NCBI GenBank assembly: GCA_018340375.1
Contig: JAFFJZ010000002.1
Coordinates: 20,788,001 to 20,852,000 of the forward strand
Origin: Gonatopus flavifemur
Taxonomy: Eukaryota; Arthropoda; Insecta; Hymenoptera; Dryinidae
Length of the DNA: 64,000 nucleotides
Reading direction: 5' to 3'
Of this stretch, positions 23,876 to 37,060 are shown one piece after another. A model generated the notes under the pieces. It was not told the DNA's origin. It saw only the letters and a program-made list of their open reading frames with translations, and made no database searches. Positions within the stretch are counted from its first letter, which is position 1; every line of letters starts with the position of its first letter. Position numbers and translations under genes: made by a program.

Positions 23876-24597
23876 CCCTGGTAGAAATTTGTCTGGGTGT
23901 CCCATTTACCATCCACGCACTAGATGGGACCCACGTGGGGGCAACTGGATAACACATTGGAGTCAATTTGACTTTAGTTCCCAAACATTGAATTAGTTTA
24001 TGTTGATTTTTCATGCGTCAACTGATTGTACAGTACCATTGATAGTCCATCAATAGGGTCAGAGGAATAAGAGGAAGCCCCAACGTTTCAATTTGTCACT
24101 CGGGATCATTTTATGGAAATAAATTCAAAATCAAAATACATTTGTGATTTTACAGAAAACACATGATTTCTCATTTCTAATTACCAATTCGAACAACATT
24201 CTAGCAATTCCCTGGGACAGGCTAAAAAGTGCGTTACAAACCTAGTTAGAAATCAACCTACCATCTGGGAAAACTAGCTGGGGCCCATCTAATTCCTGAT
24301 CATAATTTCTTCCGGGAATTATCATCAGTTGTTAACGATTCAAAGTCCAAAAGCATAATCATTGAATTTGAAGGATTAGGAACTGAGACCATGCATTCAA
24401 CATCCATGGAGGGAATTCAATGGTCTTATGAGATCATTACGCACATATAGACAAAACATGTGATTTTAGAACTGGAGGAAAACTAAACAACTCACAAAAG
24501 GCACTCGGAGAACCTGACAAGTACCTAGCAAGTCGCCTAGTTTTTCTCTAGCTCGGCGTTACATGCCTTGTCATTGCGTAGAGCATTTTCACTAGGG
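23876..24597. mobile_element. CCCTGGTAGAAATTT element, family L copy 2
   Basis: The left end is CCCTGGTAGAAATTTGTC and the right end complement reads CCCTAGTGAAAATGCTC. An internal inverted pair, ACTAGATGGGACCCACG near 23930 and CTGGGGCCCATCTAATT near 24279, suggests an inner unit ending at about 24316. The right 110 bases match 38885-38989 in style. The boundaries are inference. Confidence 0.5.
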
Positions 24598-26616
24598 TTG
24601 TTGTATTCACTGTGTTCGGTAAGGAAGAATATAAATTAAATTTCTTTACCTTGATATTTGTTGATTTGTCAACCCAAATAGTCAGTCAACAAGGCTCATC
24701 AAAATCTGTTCACTATGTTTTCTGTAAATAATGTACAATTTCCTAAAGAGACAGACATCATGTTTGTTATATTGACAATTTCTGCTCGATTCGTGTTTTC
24801 ATACAAAACATACAAACCGATAGATATTATTTTCCTTCTCAAATAAATTAACAATACGTTATCACTTCACAATCACAGATGCTATATCCACCACACACTT
24901 TGTTTCAATTCTTTCAGTACACAAAACACATTTCACCTAATCATCAGTCTGATTATCCAATAATTACTAAAACACTTATGTTTGTTTACCTAATTAGATT
25001 CAGATAATCCAATCATGTAATCGATAATTCACAAGAGGTAATATATGTAACTGATGACACGGGCGGTTGAAATTCATTTTCACTTTCACTGTTCTCCAAA
25101 TTGGCAACGAAAATCTGAACACTTGGAACAAATGAATTTTGATTATTTATTTGGAATTATTATATCAGTCGGTGAATCCGTTGATTTCCTCATTGTTTTG
25201 GACCCTCGATCATATACGATTTCAAAATGAAGAAGAAGAAGAAGAAGTTTCGTTCATCTCTTTACATTGGAGTCGATTCGGAGTTCGATGAGCAAGAAAG
25301 ATTGGATGCGCTGCAGGATAATCGGCGAAGAATGATCGTTTGGTACCCAAGCACCGATGAGACATATCCCTTCCTCCCACACTCGATTTTTCTTTTTTGT
25401 TTGAGCAATATTTGTCTAAATTGATTTTTCTCTTTCAAACGTCTGAGATTTCTTCTTCTTCTCCCTCGTCCTTCTCGAAGAATGACTGCCGTCATCGCTG
25501 CCGCACTTTGGCAGTGAAAGTGTTCTCTTCCTGTGGTTACCCACGCGCACCTATATACACAGAACACACAAACATTTGTATCTTTAACCACGAGAATGTA
25601 GTAACTACCCGGCTTCTTTGCCTCTTATACAATTGCAACTATCTATAAACACATACATTTGAGGAATAAAGTTTATACGTATACATGTATTCGATCGGTG
25701 CAGAGTAGTCGAACGTTCCGACATTACTTAACGTTTTACCTGATTCGTATCGTACGTGAACGTGTGCACCACTTGTCGGAGACGCGTACTCCACTTCCGT
25801 GAAAATCTAATGATTCGCGTGCTAACGTACCGGAGGTTAAGTTCTATGCTTTTGAGATCAATCAATCGTGTGATGATTATCATCATAGGGACACGATTAC
25901 CATCCACTCCGAAGGAAAATCAGGAGTTTGGGTTTCTTACTACTTTGGAGATGATTGTGAAATTTATACTCCTTTCGAAGTTCAAGATTGGAATATTATA
26001 CGTCATTAACTTTGTGTTTTGAGATTAGATGGTATTAGTAACGAATTTGCGATTAATAATGGGCTATCGCTGGGGAAGTTGATCGGAATAGGTAAAAATA
26101 GATGAAAAAATCGATAAGGTATTCGTAGAATTGAATGAAAGTGACATGACGCGGTGAATGGATAGAGATTTTGCAAATAATCATGTATTTTAATTAAGGT
26201 GGGATTGTGTACAGCCCAAATCTTACTCTCGTTGTATTCGAATTTACATGCAGATATGGGGCGATAGTAACAGCGATTTATGCTTTCGAATGCTCAACAA
26301 TGATTGATTTACTTTGGTGATATTTTAGAATGACTTTCAAGAGATTTCAGTGAAATCAAAAGTTCAACCTCAATGAATCGAGAATTTAAGGAGTATTTAT
26401 ATTTATTGGTTTTGAAAATGTTTGTGATCAACATTCGTTACCGTCTTTTCATTATTCGTCATTCAATTCGGAAATATTTCGGACACCCTCGAGATTGATC
26501 ACTCAGTACAAATATCGCAGGAATATTATTGCAATATTACTGTTATATTACTGTGATATTATGCGCTGGGTGGGATTGAAATACTTGTGCAAATTATTCG
26601 GATATTCCTGATAATA
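24598..26616. other. No gene assigned; CG-richer patch at 25440-25870
   Basis: A short frame at 25227-25424 starts with a lysine run encoded by (AAG)n and continues as an acidic-basic peptide; its reality as an exon is uncertain. The interval 25440-25870 is richer in CG dinucleotides than its surroundings (for example GGAGACGCGTACTCC), as seen near insect promoters or 5' UTRs. Nothing decisive was found. Confidence 0.35.
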
Positions 26617-27194
26617 CCCGTGCGGAAATCAATCCCGGGCATCCTAAGGTAGGCCCTGGCCCCGTAGGGGTATATCTTAGGCATCCAATACAAGGTTGCC
26701 CATCCACGGCCCATGTGGGCCTCAGTTGGGGTTGCCATTATATTCCTGGTATATTTCAATCCAAGTATGCTCACTCATAGCCCATATAGGTCCCGAGTTG
26801 GCTACCATTGTTTTGCCTGCATATTCGATATCATTATGGGGCCTAGATTGAAAAGCGTAACATTCCAAGTTGGGCCCATTTTTCAAGTACACGGAGAAAA
26901 AGATATAAGAATTTTTACTATTTTTCTTCTCAAACTTGAAACATGAAGGTTTGTAAATTCAATTTTTACATGAAAATACGGAAGATTATGAATGAATACC
27001 CAAATTTTCCTATACGCTTTGTGAAATTCAGCTGTTCATTCTGAATCTTCCGTATTTTCATGTAAAAATTGAATTTACAAACCTTCATGTTTCAAGTTTA
27101 AGAAGAAAAATAGTAAAAATTCTTATATCTTTTTCTCCGTGTAGGGATTATAAACCTGGCCCAGGTCTGAGCCCGGGAGAAATTCCCACATGGG
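26617..27194. mobile_element. CCCRTGYGGRAAT element with nested TA foldback
   Basis: The left end CCCGTGCGGAAATCAATCCC matches the right end complement CCCATGTGGGAATTTCTCCC. Both continue into GGGC. Left-arm words include GGCCCATGTGGGCC and TTGGGCCCA. A TA-flanked foldback (26890-27141) is inserted. Without it the element is about 325 bases. Part of the loose CCC-N-GAAATT group. Confidence 0.65.
26890..27141. mobile_element. TA-flanked foldback, family C variant, nested
   Basis: CACGGAGAAAAAGATATAAG at the left and its exact complement at the right, TA at 26888-26889 and 27142-27143. The arms are almost perfect for about 110 bases (AACATGAAGGTTTGTAAATT; TACATGAAAATACGGAAGAT). Related in words to the elements at 36754, 51015 and 56097. 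Confidence 0.9.
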
Positions 27195-27196
27195 TA

Positions 27197-29384
27197 TAGA
27201 TGTTTTTGAAGTTGGAATCGTTTATAAAAACGAAGCAAGAATCCAAACCCACAAAATGTCATGAGAGATTGTTGTTTCACTTTCCAAATTAACTCTTCGG
27301 AACTGAAAACATCGCTCCAAAAAAGTACTGCAAAATTTTACATCCTGATAGGTGAGTATTTCGGTATCCGATTACTAATTCCTGTCAATAAACGATTCGA
27401 ACTTCGGAAACATTGATATAGGATTATTTTGACTTCATTTACAAATATAATTCAATTTCTGCATTGAAATACATGGAGATGAGAATCTTTCCTCAGAGAA
27501 AATTTATTCCATTTCGGCCAAAACACTTCATCTCTTCTCTGAAGAATTGAAGGAAAAATTACGCGTTTTGGTCAGGATCAAGGTTGGAAAAAAACATGTT
27601 TTTTTCTTGTTTCAAACTATTATTTTTGTTCAAAACATGTTCAAGACACTTTGTTTCGAACAAGTTTTTGTGAACATACCAACCGTGTTTTAACAGCATA
27701 ATATGAAAAAGAAAAACATTAGAACTTGAGTTTAAATCAAACTAATCTTGAAAATGGTTTTTGTTTAAGACACTCTGATTAAAACAGCTCAATTGTTTCA
27801 AACATATCAACCCTGGTCAGAACAAAGTAAATTCACCGAAGGGTTTAGTTGTTACTTCATACAGCACCTGAACGTACTATCAACATCCTTGTAACGTCTT
27901 CTGAAACATTGGAATGTTTCAAGAATGTTTCGGGACGTTCAGAAAACATCGCATGTACAGAGATGCACCACAGCAGATATCTCTTGATCTTACAAAGATT
28001 TCCAAGTCGTTGTTGCACGTGTCACTAGAGTTTACACAAATGTGAAATGATTCTCTTTTTTGTATTTATAGAAAAAAGCTTCAGCACTCTCAAAATCGCT
28101 TCATTTTCGTATCATTTGTGTCTAATTATTAATTTCAAATAAATATTCATGAATCGATTTAAAAATAGTGGTGATTATTTAAATCTTGGTATCAGGTGAT
28201 AGATGAAGAGCTAATTCGCAGAGTGATGCAAGTCTCGCGCCATGTGGGGAGAATTGCACCAATCACATTGTTTTTGGAGAACACTGGTGTCATCGATAGA
28301 ACGTTGGATTTGACCCGGCAATCATTTGTCACTTACAAACGAATTTTTATGCTGTAAAAATCTTATAAATAATGTATCGAATGAACTTCACCATCAAAGT
28401 TATAACAATGTAAAAAAAAAGTGGTACAAGTGGTGGACCAGTATAATCCTATTTAGGTTTCCATGGAATGTTCATGAGACATTTGAAATGACGATTTTTT
28501 AATGATCAAACTTCCACCAAATCTTTGGATATTCTTCATTTGGAGGAGAAGTAAATGAACTGCGGTGGAACCTGTATCGATAGATTTGATAAATTACATT
28601 TGTATCTCTTCAATACATTGCATGTAGTGGAATTTTGTTTTCTGTCAATTCCAAGGCTACGTGAATCTTAATATATTAACTCAATTCATAATCATTTATA
28701 TTCTGCCAATAGTTTTGAACTTCTGCAACAAAATATTTTCAAATATTCAATACAAAACATATTTTTATAGTTGTTTTATGACTTTGAAACCCTAGTAAAA
28801 CTATGAACATACATTTGTATGGCCCACACAACGCAACGTGCCACTGGAACGTTTATAAAAGGTTTATAGAACGTGCGGAAGGTGTTCTGAATGTTCAGAA
28901 AGGGACCCAGGAACATGTTTTTTTGTTAGGGAGGTTAGAGATAAAATACTCGGTTTTCATATATAAACGTTTCGAAAACATTCTAAAAACGTAGCATAAC
29001 ATGTGTAAAAAATGTCCCCAAACGTGTTTCCTAACACATTGAATGAATGTTCTCAAGACCTTTGGTTAACGTGCTCTTGGAAATCAACATCTGTTGGACT
29101 AATGACACGTTTTTGAAACGTTTTGAGAACTTTGGGTGATGTCTAGGGTACGGTGTACACTTTCAAAAATGCATGTGTTACCATGGTGACAATAAAGTTT
29201 CTTCAGCGATGAGGGATTCCCCCACCCCTCTTTTCTTTGCACAATTCGACACTTGAAAGGCAGAATAGTCCTTCAAAGTGGAGAGAAAGTCCGCTATTTC
29301 TGACGCAAAAATAATTACCTCCAAAGAGGTAACGGAATCCACCACTGAAATGAGAAAAACACTCCCAATAATGTTCTTAGTATA
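27197..29384. other. No gene assigned; degenerate GAACGTTTC repeats
   Basis: 27850-27980 and 28800-29140 carry repeated words such as GGAATGTTTC, GAACGTTTATA and AAACGTTTTGAG. A possible CCCTAG-ended unit spans 28790-29148 (CCCTAGTAAAACT at the left, complement CCCTAGACATCAC at the right). That is too weak to call firmly. The rest is AT-rich with no supported frame. Confidence 0.35.
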
Positions 29385-29507
29385 CACTGAGAGAAAAACA
29401 ACCTAGTTTTGAGGTGAAAAGAACCAATTTTTGTCCGTGGAATAAATATTTATTTCCCCATAAGCAGATATATGCTTGTTAACTATCAATAAACCTTCTT
29501 CTCAGTG
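29385..29507. mobile_element. 123-bp TA-flanked MITE
   Basis: CACTGAGAGAAAAACAACC at the left, CTTCTTCTCAGTG at the right, TA at 29383-29384 and 29508-29509. The interior has AATAAATATTTATTT, also seen in the palindrome at 51900-52151. Confidence 0.6.
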
Positions 29508-29509
29508 TA

Positions 29510-31150
29510 TCTATCAGGCGGTAAATCTCGAATCCCCCAAAAAGTAAAACCAAAGTCTACCAGGTTATGATGAAAAAAGTTTCCCAATTATTTTTATACA
29601 ATCTTTACTGCCCATAAAAAGTTCACTCCTGCGATCAAGTGAAAGAGTATTCAATTACACAATATACTTAATGAGATTTGATTCCCTCATCATCAGTCCT
29701 TGCTAAGTGATTATTTGGTTTCTGTTAAGAAATTTTTCATTCCTTTGACGTTCGAAAGAATGTAAGGTGTTGACATGAAGGTTACAAGAATCGTTTTCAC
29801 ATTAGTTCCTTTTCATCATCCTCTATACCTTATTTGCCAAATGTTTGTTCGCTTCATGTGAAACGCGTGACTCTCATCACATCCACCATTTAATCAGATT
29901 GCTCCTCTTCAGCGGAAATTTTTACAATTTTGTTGAAAAATTCATCGAGTTCTTCTAATGCAAGAACTGTATTTTTTCAATACTTTGGTAGAAGAAATGA
30001 ATAATGATGAAAAAGAATAAAATCCGATAGTTGAAAAAAAAAATATCCACATTCGATTAGATGGGTTCGTAAGATAACAATAACGACAATGAATCTTCAA
30101 CCCTTCGATTTGTATCTTGATAACGGGTAGCATCTAACCGAAACGTCGATCGACTACAGAAGCTATTCAATAAATATCGCTCGAATTTACTTGCTTGGGT
30201 CATTTGGGATCTTCATTCAACCCATTCTAAGACTTCTGTTCTCCAAATTGAAAATTTTCGTTCAAAAATTTTTCCCTTCCATAAAATCATTCATTCACTA
30301 ATCACGTGAAATTTCGTACATAATATTACGGAACTTCATTCTGGATGGAAATCATTTCATTTTTTGTTCTCTTAATGATTTGAGGAACAATTTTCAGTTC
30401 ATTCCTCCGTCGAGCGCTAACTTGGGTCTGATTCTCACATGCATGTGAAAAGAAGTATACAATAAGCGTATCATTTTGCGTATTCGGTGAGACCAAATAT
30501 AGAACTCCCACGAATTCTTGAAGAAATTCGTGATTGAAGGTTGGGACATGAAAATAAGCTTTCACATTTTTCATATTTTTTATTCAATTGGTAGAGAAAA
30601 GATTGAACAATTCACAATGTTTGCATCAAAAAATTATACAGATGATATCATTTGAATACAATAATTTTCGTATATTCCATATCAGAATTGTATTCTTTAG
30701 TGTTGGCTATGATATGATTGTTGCTTAATACAATCGCTGCGGTGTACAGATGCAATTATCCATACAGGAAGTCCAAAGATGAAAACACAGCCGATAACTG
30801 GTCCATATAAGGATCTTGTTGTATGGCCAATGATTGATTATCTTCATTGCTGGCCGGGGAATAGCACATCACCAACTGCGAACGTGACCTGTGACTGGAA
30901 CACTCATAAATTGTACCATTGACTGATTATTCTTCACTCTTATTCTTATTGCTAGGTCCTAGTTATAATCCATCAGTCTACCATTAAGGGCCATCAATAA
31001 GTGCTATCACCATGAAATTAATTTCGATTATGGTCCAGAGCAGGTTGGAAACAGTTTCAATAAGACTAGAGATAGGTTTTCAAATGTCCATCAACGAAAT
31101 GGTGATGAAGCAGTCAGAATTGGAAATACAGTTCTCAATCGTACTGAACA
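29510..31150. other. No gene or element assigned
   Basis: AT-rich. A block at about 30812-31036 has recurring words (ATTGATTAT, GGTCCATATAAGG versus ATTATGGTCC) that may be a decayed element. No coding potential. Confidence 0.35.
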
Positions 31151-31318
31151 CTGAAAAAATATTGATTCGTAGAAATTAAATATCCAATTAGTTGCAAAAA
31201 CTGATTACTTGTGGCGAATAAATTATTTATTTAGAAGACCAATTTATTTGGGGCAAGCATTCCATTATTTGATTCGATTAAATATTTCATTAATCCTAGG
31301 AAATATTTCATGGAGAGA
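31151..31318. mobile_element. Decayed family E MITE
   Basis: The left end CACTGAAAAAATATTGATTC and the right end AAATATTTCATGGAGAG are weakly inverted. Inner TTCGATTAAATATTTCATTA matches words in 7542-7798 and 44894-45155. Confidence 0.4.
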
Positions 31319-31735
31319 GGACAAATGAACTTTTGTCCAAGTTGAAATGAAGGAGAAATTTATTTTTCAGTGAGGATAAAGATAACGATGTACAGGTTGA
31401 AATGAGGACACCTGTCATCGAGATGACAGGAAATCAAAGACGAAGAATTGTCATATGTATCAAATAACAGCAACAATGTCTCAAATGTTTCTGAGTGGAC
31501 AAGAGACAAGATCTTTGTTCAAGTGCGATGGAGCTAGAACACTATTCGATACAGATGCATATTTGGAAGAGGAAAATGCGAAAAGCATTGGAAAACCTCA
31601 TCGTTAACGAAATGAAAATTTCTTATTGAGATTTCATGATGCTGCATGTTATATTTCAAGTAATCGTATATGGGTTTTGTATTCAAAATACAGATATGTT
31701 GAACATAACAACAAGCATTCATGTTCGTTATTGTA

Positions 31736-32091
31736 CACGGAGAAAAGGGAATTAGCTGTGGCAGCGAAATCTACTTTTGCTGGGTTCCTTTTGCCAGAGC
31801 TGTGACAACAAACTATTTGCTGTTCCAGCAATCTTGTTAGCTGCGAAAGCGAATTTTTAGCTATGGCAGCAAAAAATGTTTGCTATCCCAGCAAAATTTG
31901 TTTGCTATTCTGTATATAATACTGAAAATTTGCTGGTGGAGCAAACATTTTTTGCTGCCACAGCTAAAAAATTGCTGTCGTAGCTAACACGATTGCTGTT
32001 ATAGCAAATTTTTAGCTAGGTCAGCAAAAAATTTTGCTATTCTATATATAATACCTCGATTTGCTGCGTCAGCAAATTTTTTCTCTCCGTG
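31736..32091. mobile_element. TA-flanked MITE, family B copy 2
   Basis: CACGGAGAAAAGGGAATTAG at the left, AATTTTTTCTCTCCGTG at the right, TA at 31734-31735 and 32092-32093. The interior is nearly identical to 6785-7154 over long stretches (AGCTATGGCAGCAAAAAATG; TCGTAGCTAACACGATTGCT), with a short deletion near the left end. Confidence 0.85.
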
Positions 32092-32282
32092 TAAGAATGA
32101 CATGAGATCGCTGTACCGCATTGCAAGTACCTTGAATTCAAATGGAGAATTCAATCATGCAACAGAGTCGGTAGAATAGTGTACACTGAAAAGAAAGGGA
32201 AGAACAAAGTGGCGAAAGAAACTGGAATAGTTGCAGAAATAGAAATAGCTGCACATGATAACATCTGGCATTCAAAAACGTT

Positions 32283-32691
32283 CACGGAGAAAAAAATGCG
32301 CTGTGACAGCAAGATCTAATCTTGCTGAGTACCATTTGCTGGAGTGGCAAATCTTTTGCTACTACAGCAATCTTGTTAGCTATGATAGCGACTTTTTAGC
32401 TGTCGCAGCAAACAATGTTTACTCCTTCAGTGAAATTTGTTTGCTATGTTGCGTATACACGGAGAAAAATGTATTTGGAAAAATTACCATTTCATTCGTA
32501 AACTAGAACTATTCGGAAAAATCAGACAATAACTTATAACATAACTCCTAATCATTGCCAGCTGTGATGGTAAAAATCGAGATTAATTTGGATTTTTACC
32601 ATCACAACTGGCAATGATTAAGAGTTATTTGCTAACGCATTTGCTGATCCAAATTTGTTGCTGTCACAGAAACTTCCTTTTTTCTCCGTGT
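32283..32691. mobile_element. Family B copy 3, interrupted by a second CACGG element
   Basis: Left CACGGAGAAAAAAATGCGC, then family B words TTGCTACTACAGCAATCTTG. A second CACGGAGAAAAATG follows TATA at 32458. The right part returns to TTTGCTGATCC and TTGCTGTCACAG and ends TTTTTTCTCCGTG. An inner hairpin at 32541-32628 pairs ATAACTCCTAATCATTGCCA with its complement. The junction of the inner element is not resolved. Confidence 0.6.
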
Positions 32692-34162
32692 TGAAAACTT
32701 TGGAAAAAGCAAAGTCAGAATATGATTGTAGGGAAGACCAAGTGATCTTTCTTGTGCTTTTCGAAGATATATGGGTTAACAATGATCGCAGGATCCTTAT
32801 ATAGTTTCACAGCACTTCTACTGCAAATGATTTTATTTACGTAAAAACAATTCGACATTGTGAAAAAAGGTTTCATTGTTCATTTAGATGCTACAGGTTT
32901 TGTGATAAGAAAATCTGAAGGTTTGATTCCCAAATGGTTATTGGGACTTTCTTTTACAAATAGTACAGATTTGGTCAAAATTTGAGCGACACATTTTTGA
33001 TTTAGCTGAAACTTTTTTTACATGTTCTATACAACAACAAAAAACATACGTATTTGAGGAATTTACAAAAATATTTTTTATTTGGGAAATAGAAAGGATG
33101 GAAAGTTTGAAAATTTGTCGATTTTTGGCTCATTGTGTATTGTTAAAAAATTCATAACTTTGGTGATGTTTGAGCTACAGAAATAATTTTTTTTTCATTT
33201 TATAGGCAAAAGAACGAGCTATAATAAAAAAGTACTTGAAAAAAAAATTATTCACAAATTCTAATTGCTATAAACAATTTAAATGTTTCAATCGATTCTT
33301 AACCATCACCCCCAAATTTAATCAAGTTTTTTATATTTTTATCGTGTTCTGCGTCAAATTTACTTCCGAAAACAAATTTTTCATTGACGGATTTATAATT
33401 GGTACTATGCGAAAAAAATTCATTAATTTAGCGCGGTTCGTCACATCGGCATGCGGGTCACATCTTACGGTCCATTTTATTGTCTCATGTCGTTTTTCTT
33501 CAAAATAATAATGATTAAAATATTTTTTCCATCAAATAATCGTATCTGTTGGCCAAGGAAACTTTATAAAAATTTGAGGGTATCAATAAATAAAAACATA
33601 TATCATTGAAAAATGTTAATTATTTTATTAATATTTCGATACGTTGTAGTTTGTAAATAAGTATCTTGTCCAGTATTATATTACATAATAGTCTAAAAAT
33701 ATGTATATTATGTCCTATTTAAAAATTTTTACAATGTTTTTTTTTCATACAATGGAAACTGCTTTGCTTCCAATTTTTGAAGAGATACTGGGATCATACA
33801 ATGGTATTTTAAAGTTGCTTTTATCGTTGAAGCTTTTTGAAAACGTACTGACTACAGTTTTTCTTCTTTTTTATAATCTTCATTTGTCGAATAACGACAT
33901 GTAACATTTGGAAGAGCTTCCGTTGTTTCAAAGTGCCACCAACTCCATCACATGGTCCTTTCCCATGTGAAGTTGGAAAGAAATGCCACTCAGCTGCTAA
34001 TTTGAAGTCTTGCTCATGATGAGTCAGATTAATAAAATTTATCTTATTTTTGTATTGCCCCCTGGCACCGAACGAAAAATATATTAATCCACTGTACTAA
34101 TTGTCTTTGGAAGAGGTGAACAGCAATAGTATCGTGGCGCAAACATTCAGAAATAGATCTAT
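32692..34162. other. No gene or element assigned
   Basis: AT-rich, especially 33000-33900. Short frames at 33236-33508 and 33701-33904 look like chance products of poly-A/T composition. Confidence 0.4.
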
Positions 34163-34170
34163 GTCTATAA

Positions 34171-34894
34171 TAGGGGTGTGCGGGTAGCACTTTTTATCGG
34201 GTCGGGTCGGGTTCGGGTATTTGTATTTCTTTTCGGGTCGGGTCGGGTCGGGTCGGGTACCCGATTAAATCGGGTTTTCCAAGTCGGGTACCCGAATATA
34301 ATAAAATCGCTTGAATTTAATATTTTCAACTTCTATTCGAAGTTGCCATTGCCGTTGATATTTTAAGGACAAATTGTCTTGAGCGATTGTAGGAATAAGG
34401 GGATTTCATATGAATTCAATTCTAATATGAAGAATGCCATATTCACTACAAGTCTATTAGGGTTGTTACTCCATGTAATTGATTATGCAGCGCATTAAGA
34501 AATCTCCAAATTGCTTCATGGAATGTTTATATTTATTTTTTAATTCAATTCAAAAATATAATCACATTTATATCTCATAAATAATATATTATCTATTTTC
34601 TTATTTAGTAACCACAATATAGAATCTTGAATATCAATGAAAATAAATATTCTTCTTATAAATATCATTCTTTTTTCATATTTTTAAATTTGAATGGAGG
34701 GAGCACAACTCTTCCACATGTTTTGTCAGCAATCTTGATCGAGTTGCTGTCACGATATTTCCTGCTGAGGAAAACGTTTGCTATATTTGAATTACCCGAA
34801 TGTAATCGGGTACCCGAAAAACTCGGGTAATTGAAAAACCCGACCCGACCCGACCCGATAAAAACCCGATGACTCGGGTACCCGCACACCCCTA
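34171..34894. mobile_element. hAT-like MITE with GGGTC subterminal arrays
   Basis: Starts TAGGGGTGTGCGGGTA and ends with the exact complement TACCCGCACACCCCTA. It is flanked by a perfect 8-bp duplication GTCTATAA (34163-34170 and 34895-34902). Both ends carry GGGTCGGGTCGGG or its complement plus CGGGTACCCGA palindromes, likely transposase-binding arrays. The 450-base centre is AT-rich with no transposase frame. It shares its terminus with 1152-1398, but the subterminal word differs (GGGTC versus CGAGT). Confidence 0.9.
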
Positions 34895-34902
34895 GTCTAT
34901 AA

Positions 34903-36753
34903 TATTGTAAAAGGCGTTCGGTTTGTAGAAGAATGTCCCATTGCACTATGCTCTTGTCATGAATGGCAGAGAAAGATCAATTCCTATCGCAGACACGATA
35001 AATGCTGCCCATGACTCGTCAATTGTCAACTAGCATATCATTGAAATTATATCGCCGCATTACTGGTCATGGGCTTTAATCAATGCAGTATTAAAAGCAC
35101 AGTATATGATGAATATTATCAATTATCTTCATTATATTCGAAATTATTCAACTCGAAATATAAAGTTCAATAATATTGGTTTTCCAAACTCCATACTTTT
35201 TGAAAAGACTTCCAGTCTTTTCTAATTCAATCCAATATCTTTGCAAGCTTGTCATCAGAATTCTTTAGCCGGATTTCTCCGAGACCGTTGTATTATCAAT
35301 CCTTTCTATACGAATGTGCATGATATTGATGTTTTAGGTATTTCAAGATATTCTTGTGAAACTTGTCTACAATATGTTTCAAGACATGAATTGTTATGTG
35401 AATACATATAACTGGAATATATAGCATTTCTACGATCACGTCAACTAATATTATAATTTTTGCATCATCCAGAATCAATTCGTCGATGTCCTTCAGGATA
35501 ACGTGAGTGGAATAATTCTCGTATAACTTTTAGCAAGGAAATGTGAATTTCTAAAATAGTCTTGAAACGTATTCAACTATTGTTTCACTTATATAATACA
35601 AATCGCTCGTTCACTCGATGCATCCTATACAGTAAAGAAAGTTAACGATGCCGTAAGGTATTTCATGTATCATGTCAAAATTGCAATTTTCTTTGTGCTC
35701 GATTTATTCAAGAGATATCACGCCCACAGATATTTTGCTAAAAACATTTTCACGCCATTCCAGAATTGAAAAACAAACAAAAAAGTCGAATCTTTACAAT
35801 GAACGAACTTTCTATCAACGCAGTTGTATTTTACATGATATAGGTAATTTTCCTCAGTCAATCGAACTGTACCACGATAATCGCCATAGTTCAATAATGT
35901 GTTATCAATTCAAAAAATTTTATGTAAATCATCAATTTGTATAACAATACAACTTTATCTACACAACAATTTGAAAATTATTGACGAGGTTTGATAACTA
36001 GTATCGAATCATACAATGCGTTGTATTTCGAACTCTGTTTCAACAGATTATATTATCATATGATCATTTTCATTATTAGTATCGTTATTCTTCCATTTGT
36101 ACGATAAGAAACTTATTATTTCAAATCATTTCTAAGTTCATAAAAGTACAAGAACGTTGAATTTCGGTACTGAAAAGTGAAATATTGTTGCGATCGTGAT
36201 ACACTCGATACGAGTTTTAAATTGAATAGTGATTTTTTATTCGTTGGCAATGATTTTATTGGATAATCCTTCCTCGAAGTTGATATCCTGTAAAATTTAC
36301 TCTGCTTCGGATAGCTATTAAATCGAAAGTCATTTCTCAGTTTTCTGCCACTCCCGCATCACTTTCACCCACTATATTAAACAACATATTTTGTTAGAAT
36401 GATAAACTATTTTATCGATATACTAATCATCGAAACTCTTGTTATACGTCCAAGTTTCAACGCGCCAATAGAAACTTGATTGTTTCGTGATTGTTTGCAG
36501 GGTGCACTAATAATCTTATAAGATTTTTCAACATATTCTTTTGTTCGAACGATCTTTGTCTTGTAAGTATCGCCTCGCTAATTTGAATTTATTAGTACCG
36601 TGTCAATGTTATACAGTCTCGTATACAGAAAATCGTACAATGTGCAGTTGACGCTTTTGCAATATATGTTAACTCATCTTCAAAATTCATTAGCTTCTCT
36701 TTCTTGCAGGGAGAGAATATTACATTTGAAATTCCTGTGGTGACAGTTAACTA
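34903..36753. other. No gene or element assigned
   Basis: AT-rich sequence. The frame at 35672-35944 has no recognisable family. No inverted-repeat element was seen. Confidence 0.4.
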
Positions 36754-37058
36754 CACGGAGAAAAATGCCGTTCGAAAATATAAGAATTTTTGTAATTTTT
36801 CTTAGTAAACCAGAAACAGGAAGGTTTGTAAAATATATTATTTCTTTAAAAATACGAAAGATGACAAATGTTGTAAAAAAAGTGATGGGTAGGGTTGAAA
36901 TTTTAAACGCTGAACGTTGAATTTCATAAAGCGTATAGTAAAATTCAGTTATTAATTCGTAATCTATCGTATTTTCGTGTAAAAATCCATTTTACACGCC
37001 TTCCCGTTTTTGGTTTAGCAAGCAAATTAAGAAAAAATAGTATATTTTTTCCTTCATG
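36754..37058. mobile_element. TA-flanked foldback, family C copy 1
   Basis: CACGGAGAAAAATGCCG at the left, TATTTTTTCCTTCATG at the right, TA at 36752-36753 and 37059-37060. The arms hold CCAGAAACAGGAAGGTTTGT and the centre GCTGAACGTTGAATTTCATA. Close relatives lie at 51015-51298 and 56097-56378. Confidence 0.8.
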
Positions 37059-37060
37059 TA

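Noticed and set aside
34191..34265. GGGTC tract as a telomeric repeat
   Set aside because: Insect telomere repeats are usually TTAGG. The tract is confined to the ends of a mobile element with target duplications.
34178..34946. Frames with FGSGRVGSG-like repeats on both strands
   Set aside because: Translation of the GGGTC subterminal arrays of the hAT-like element.
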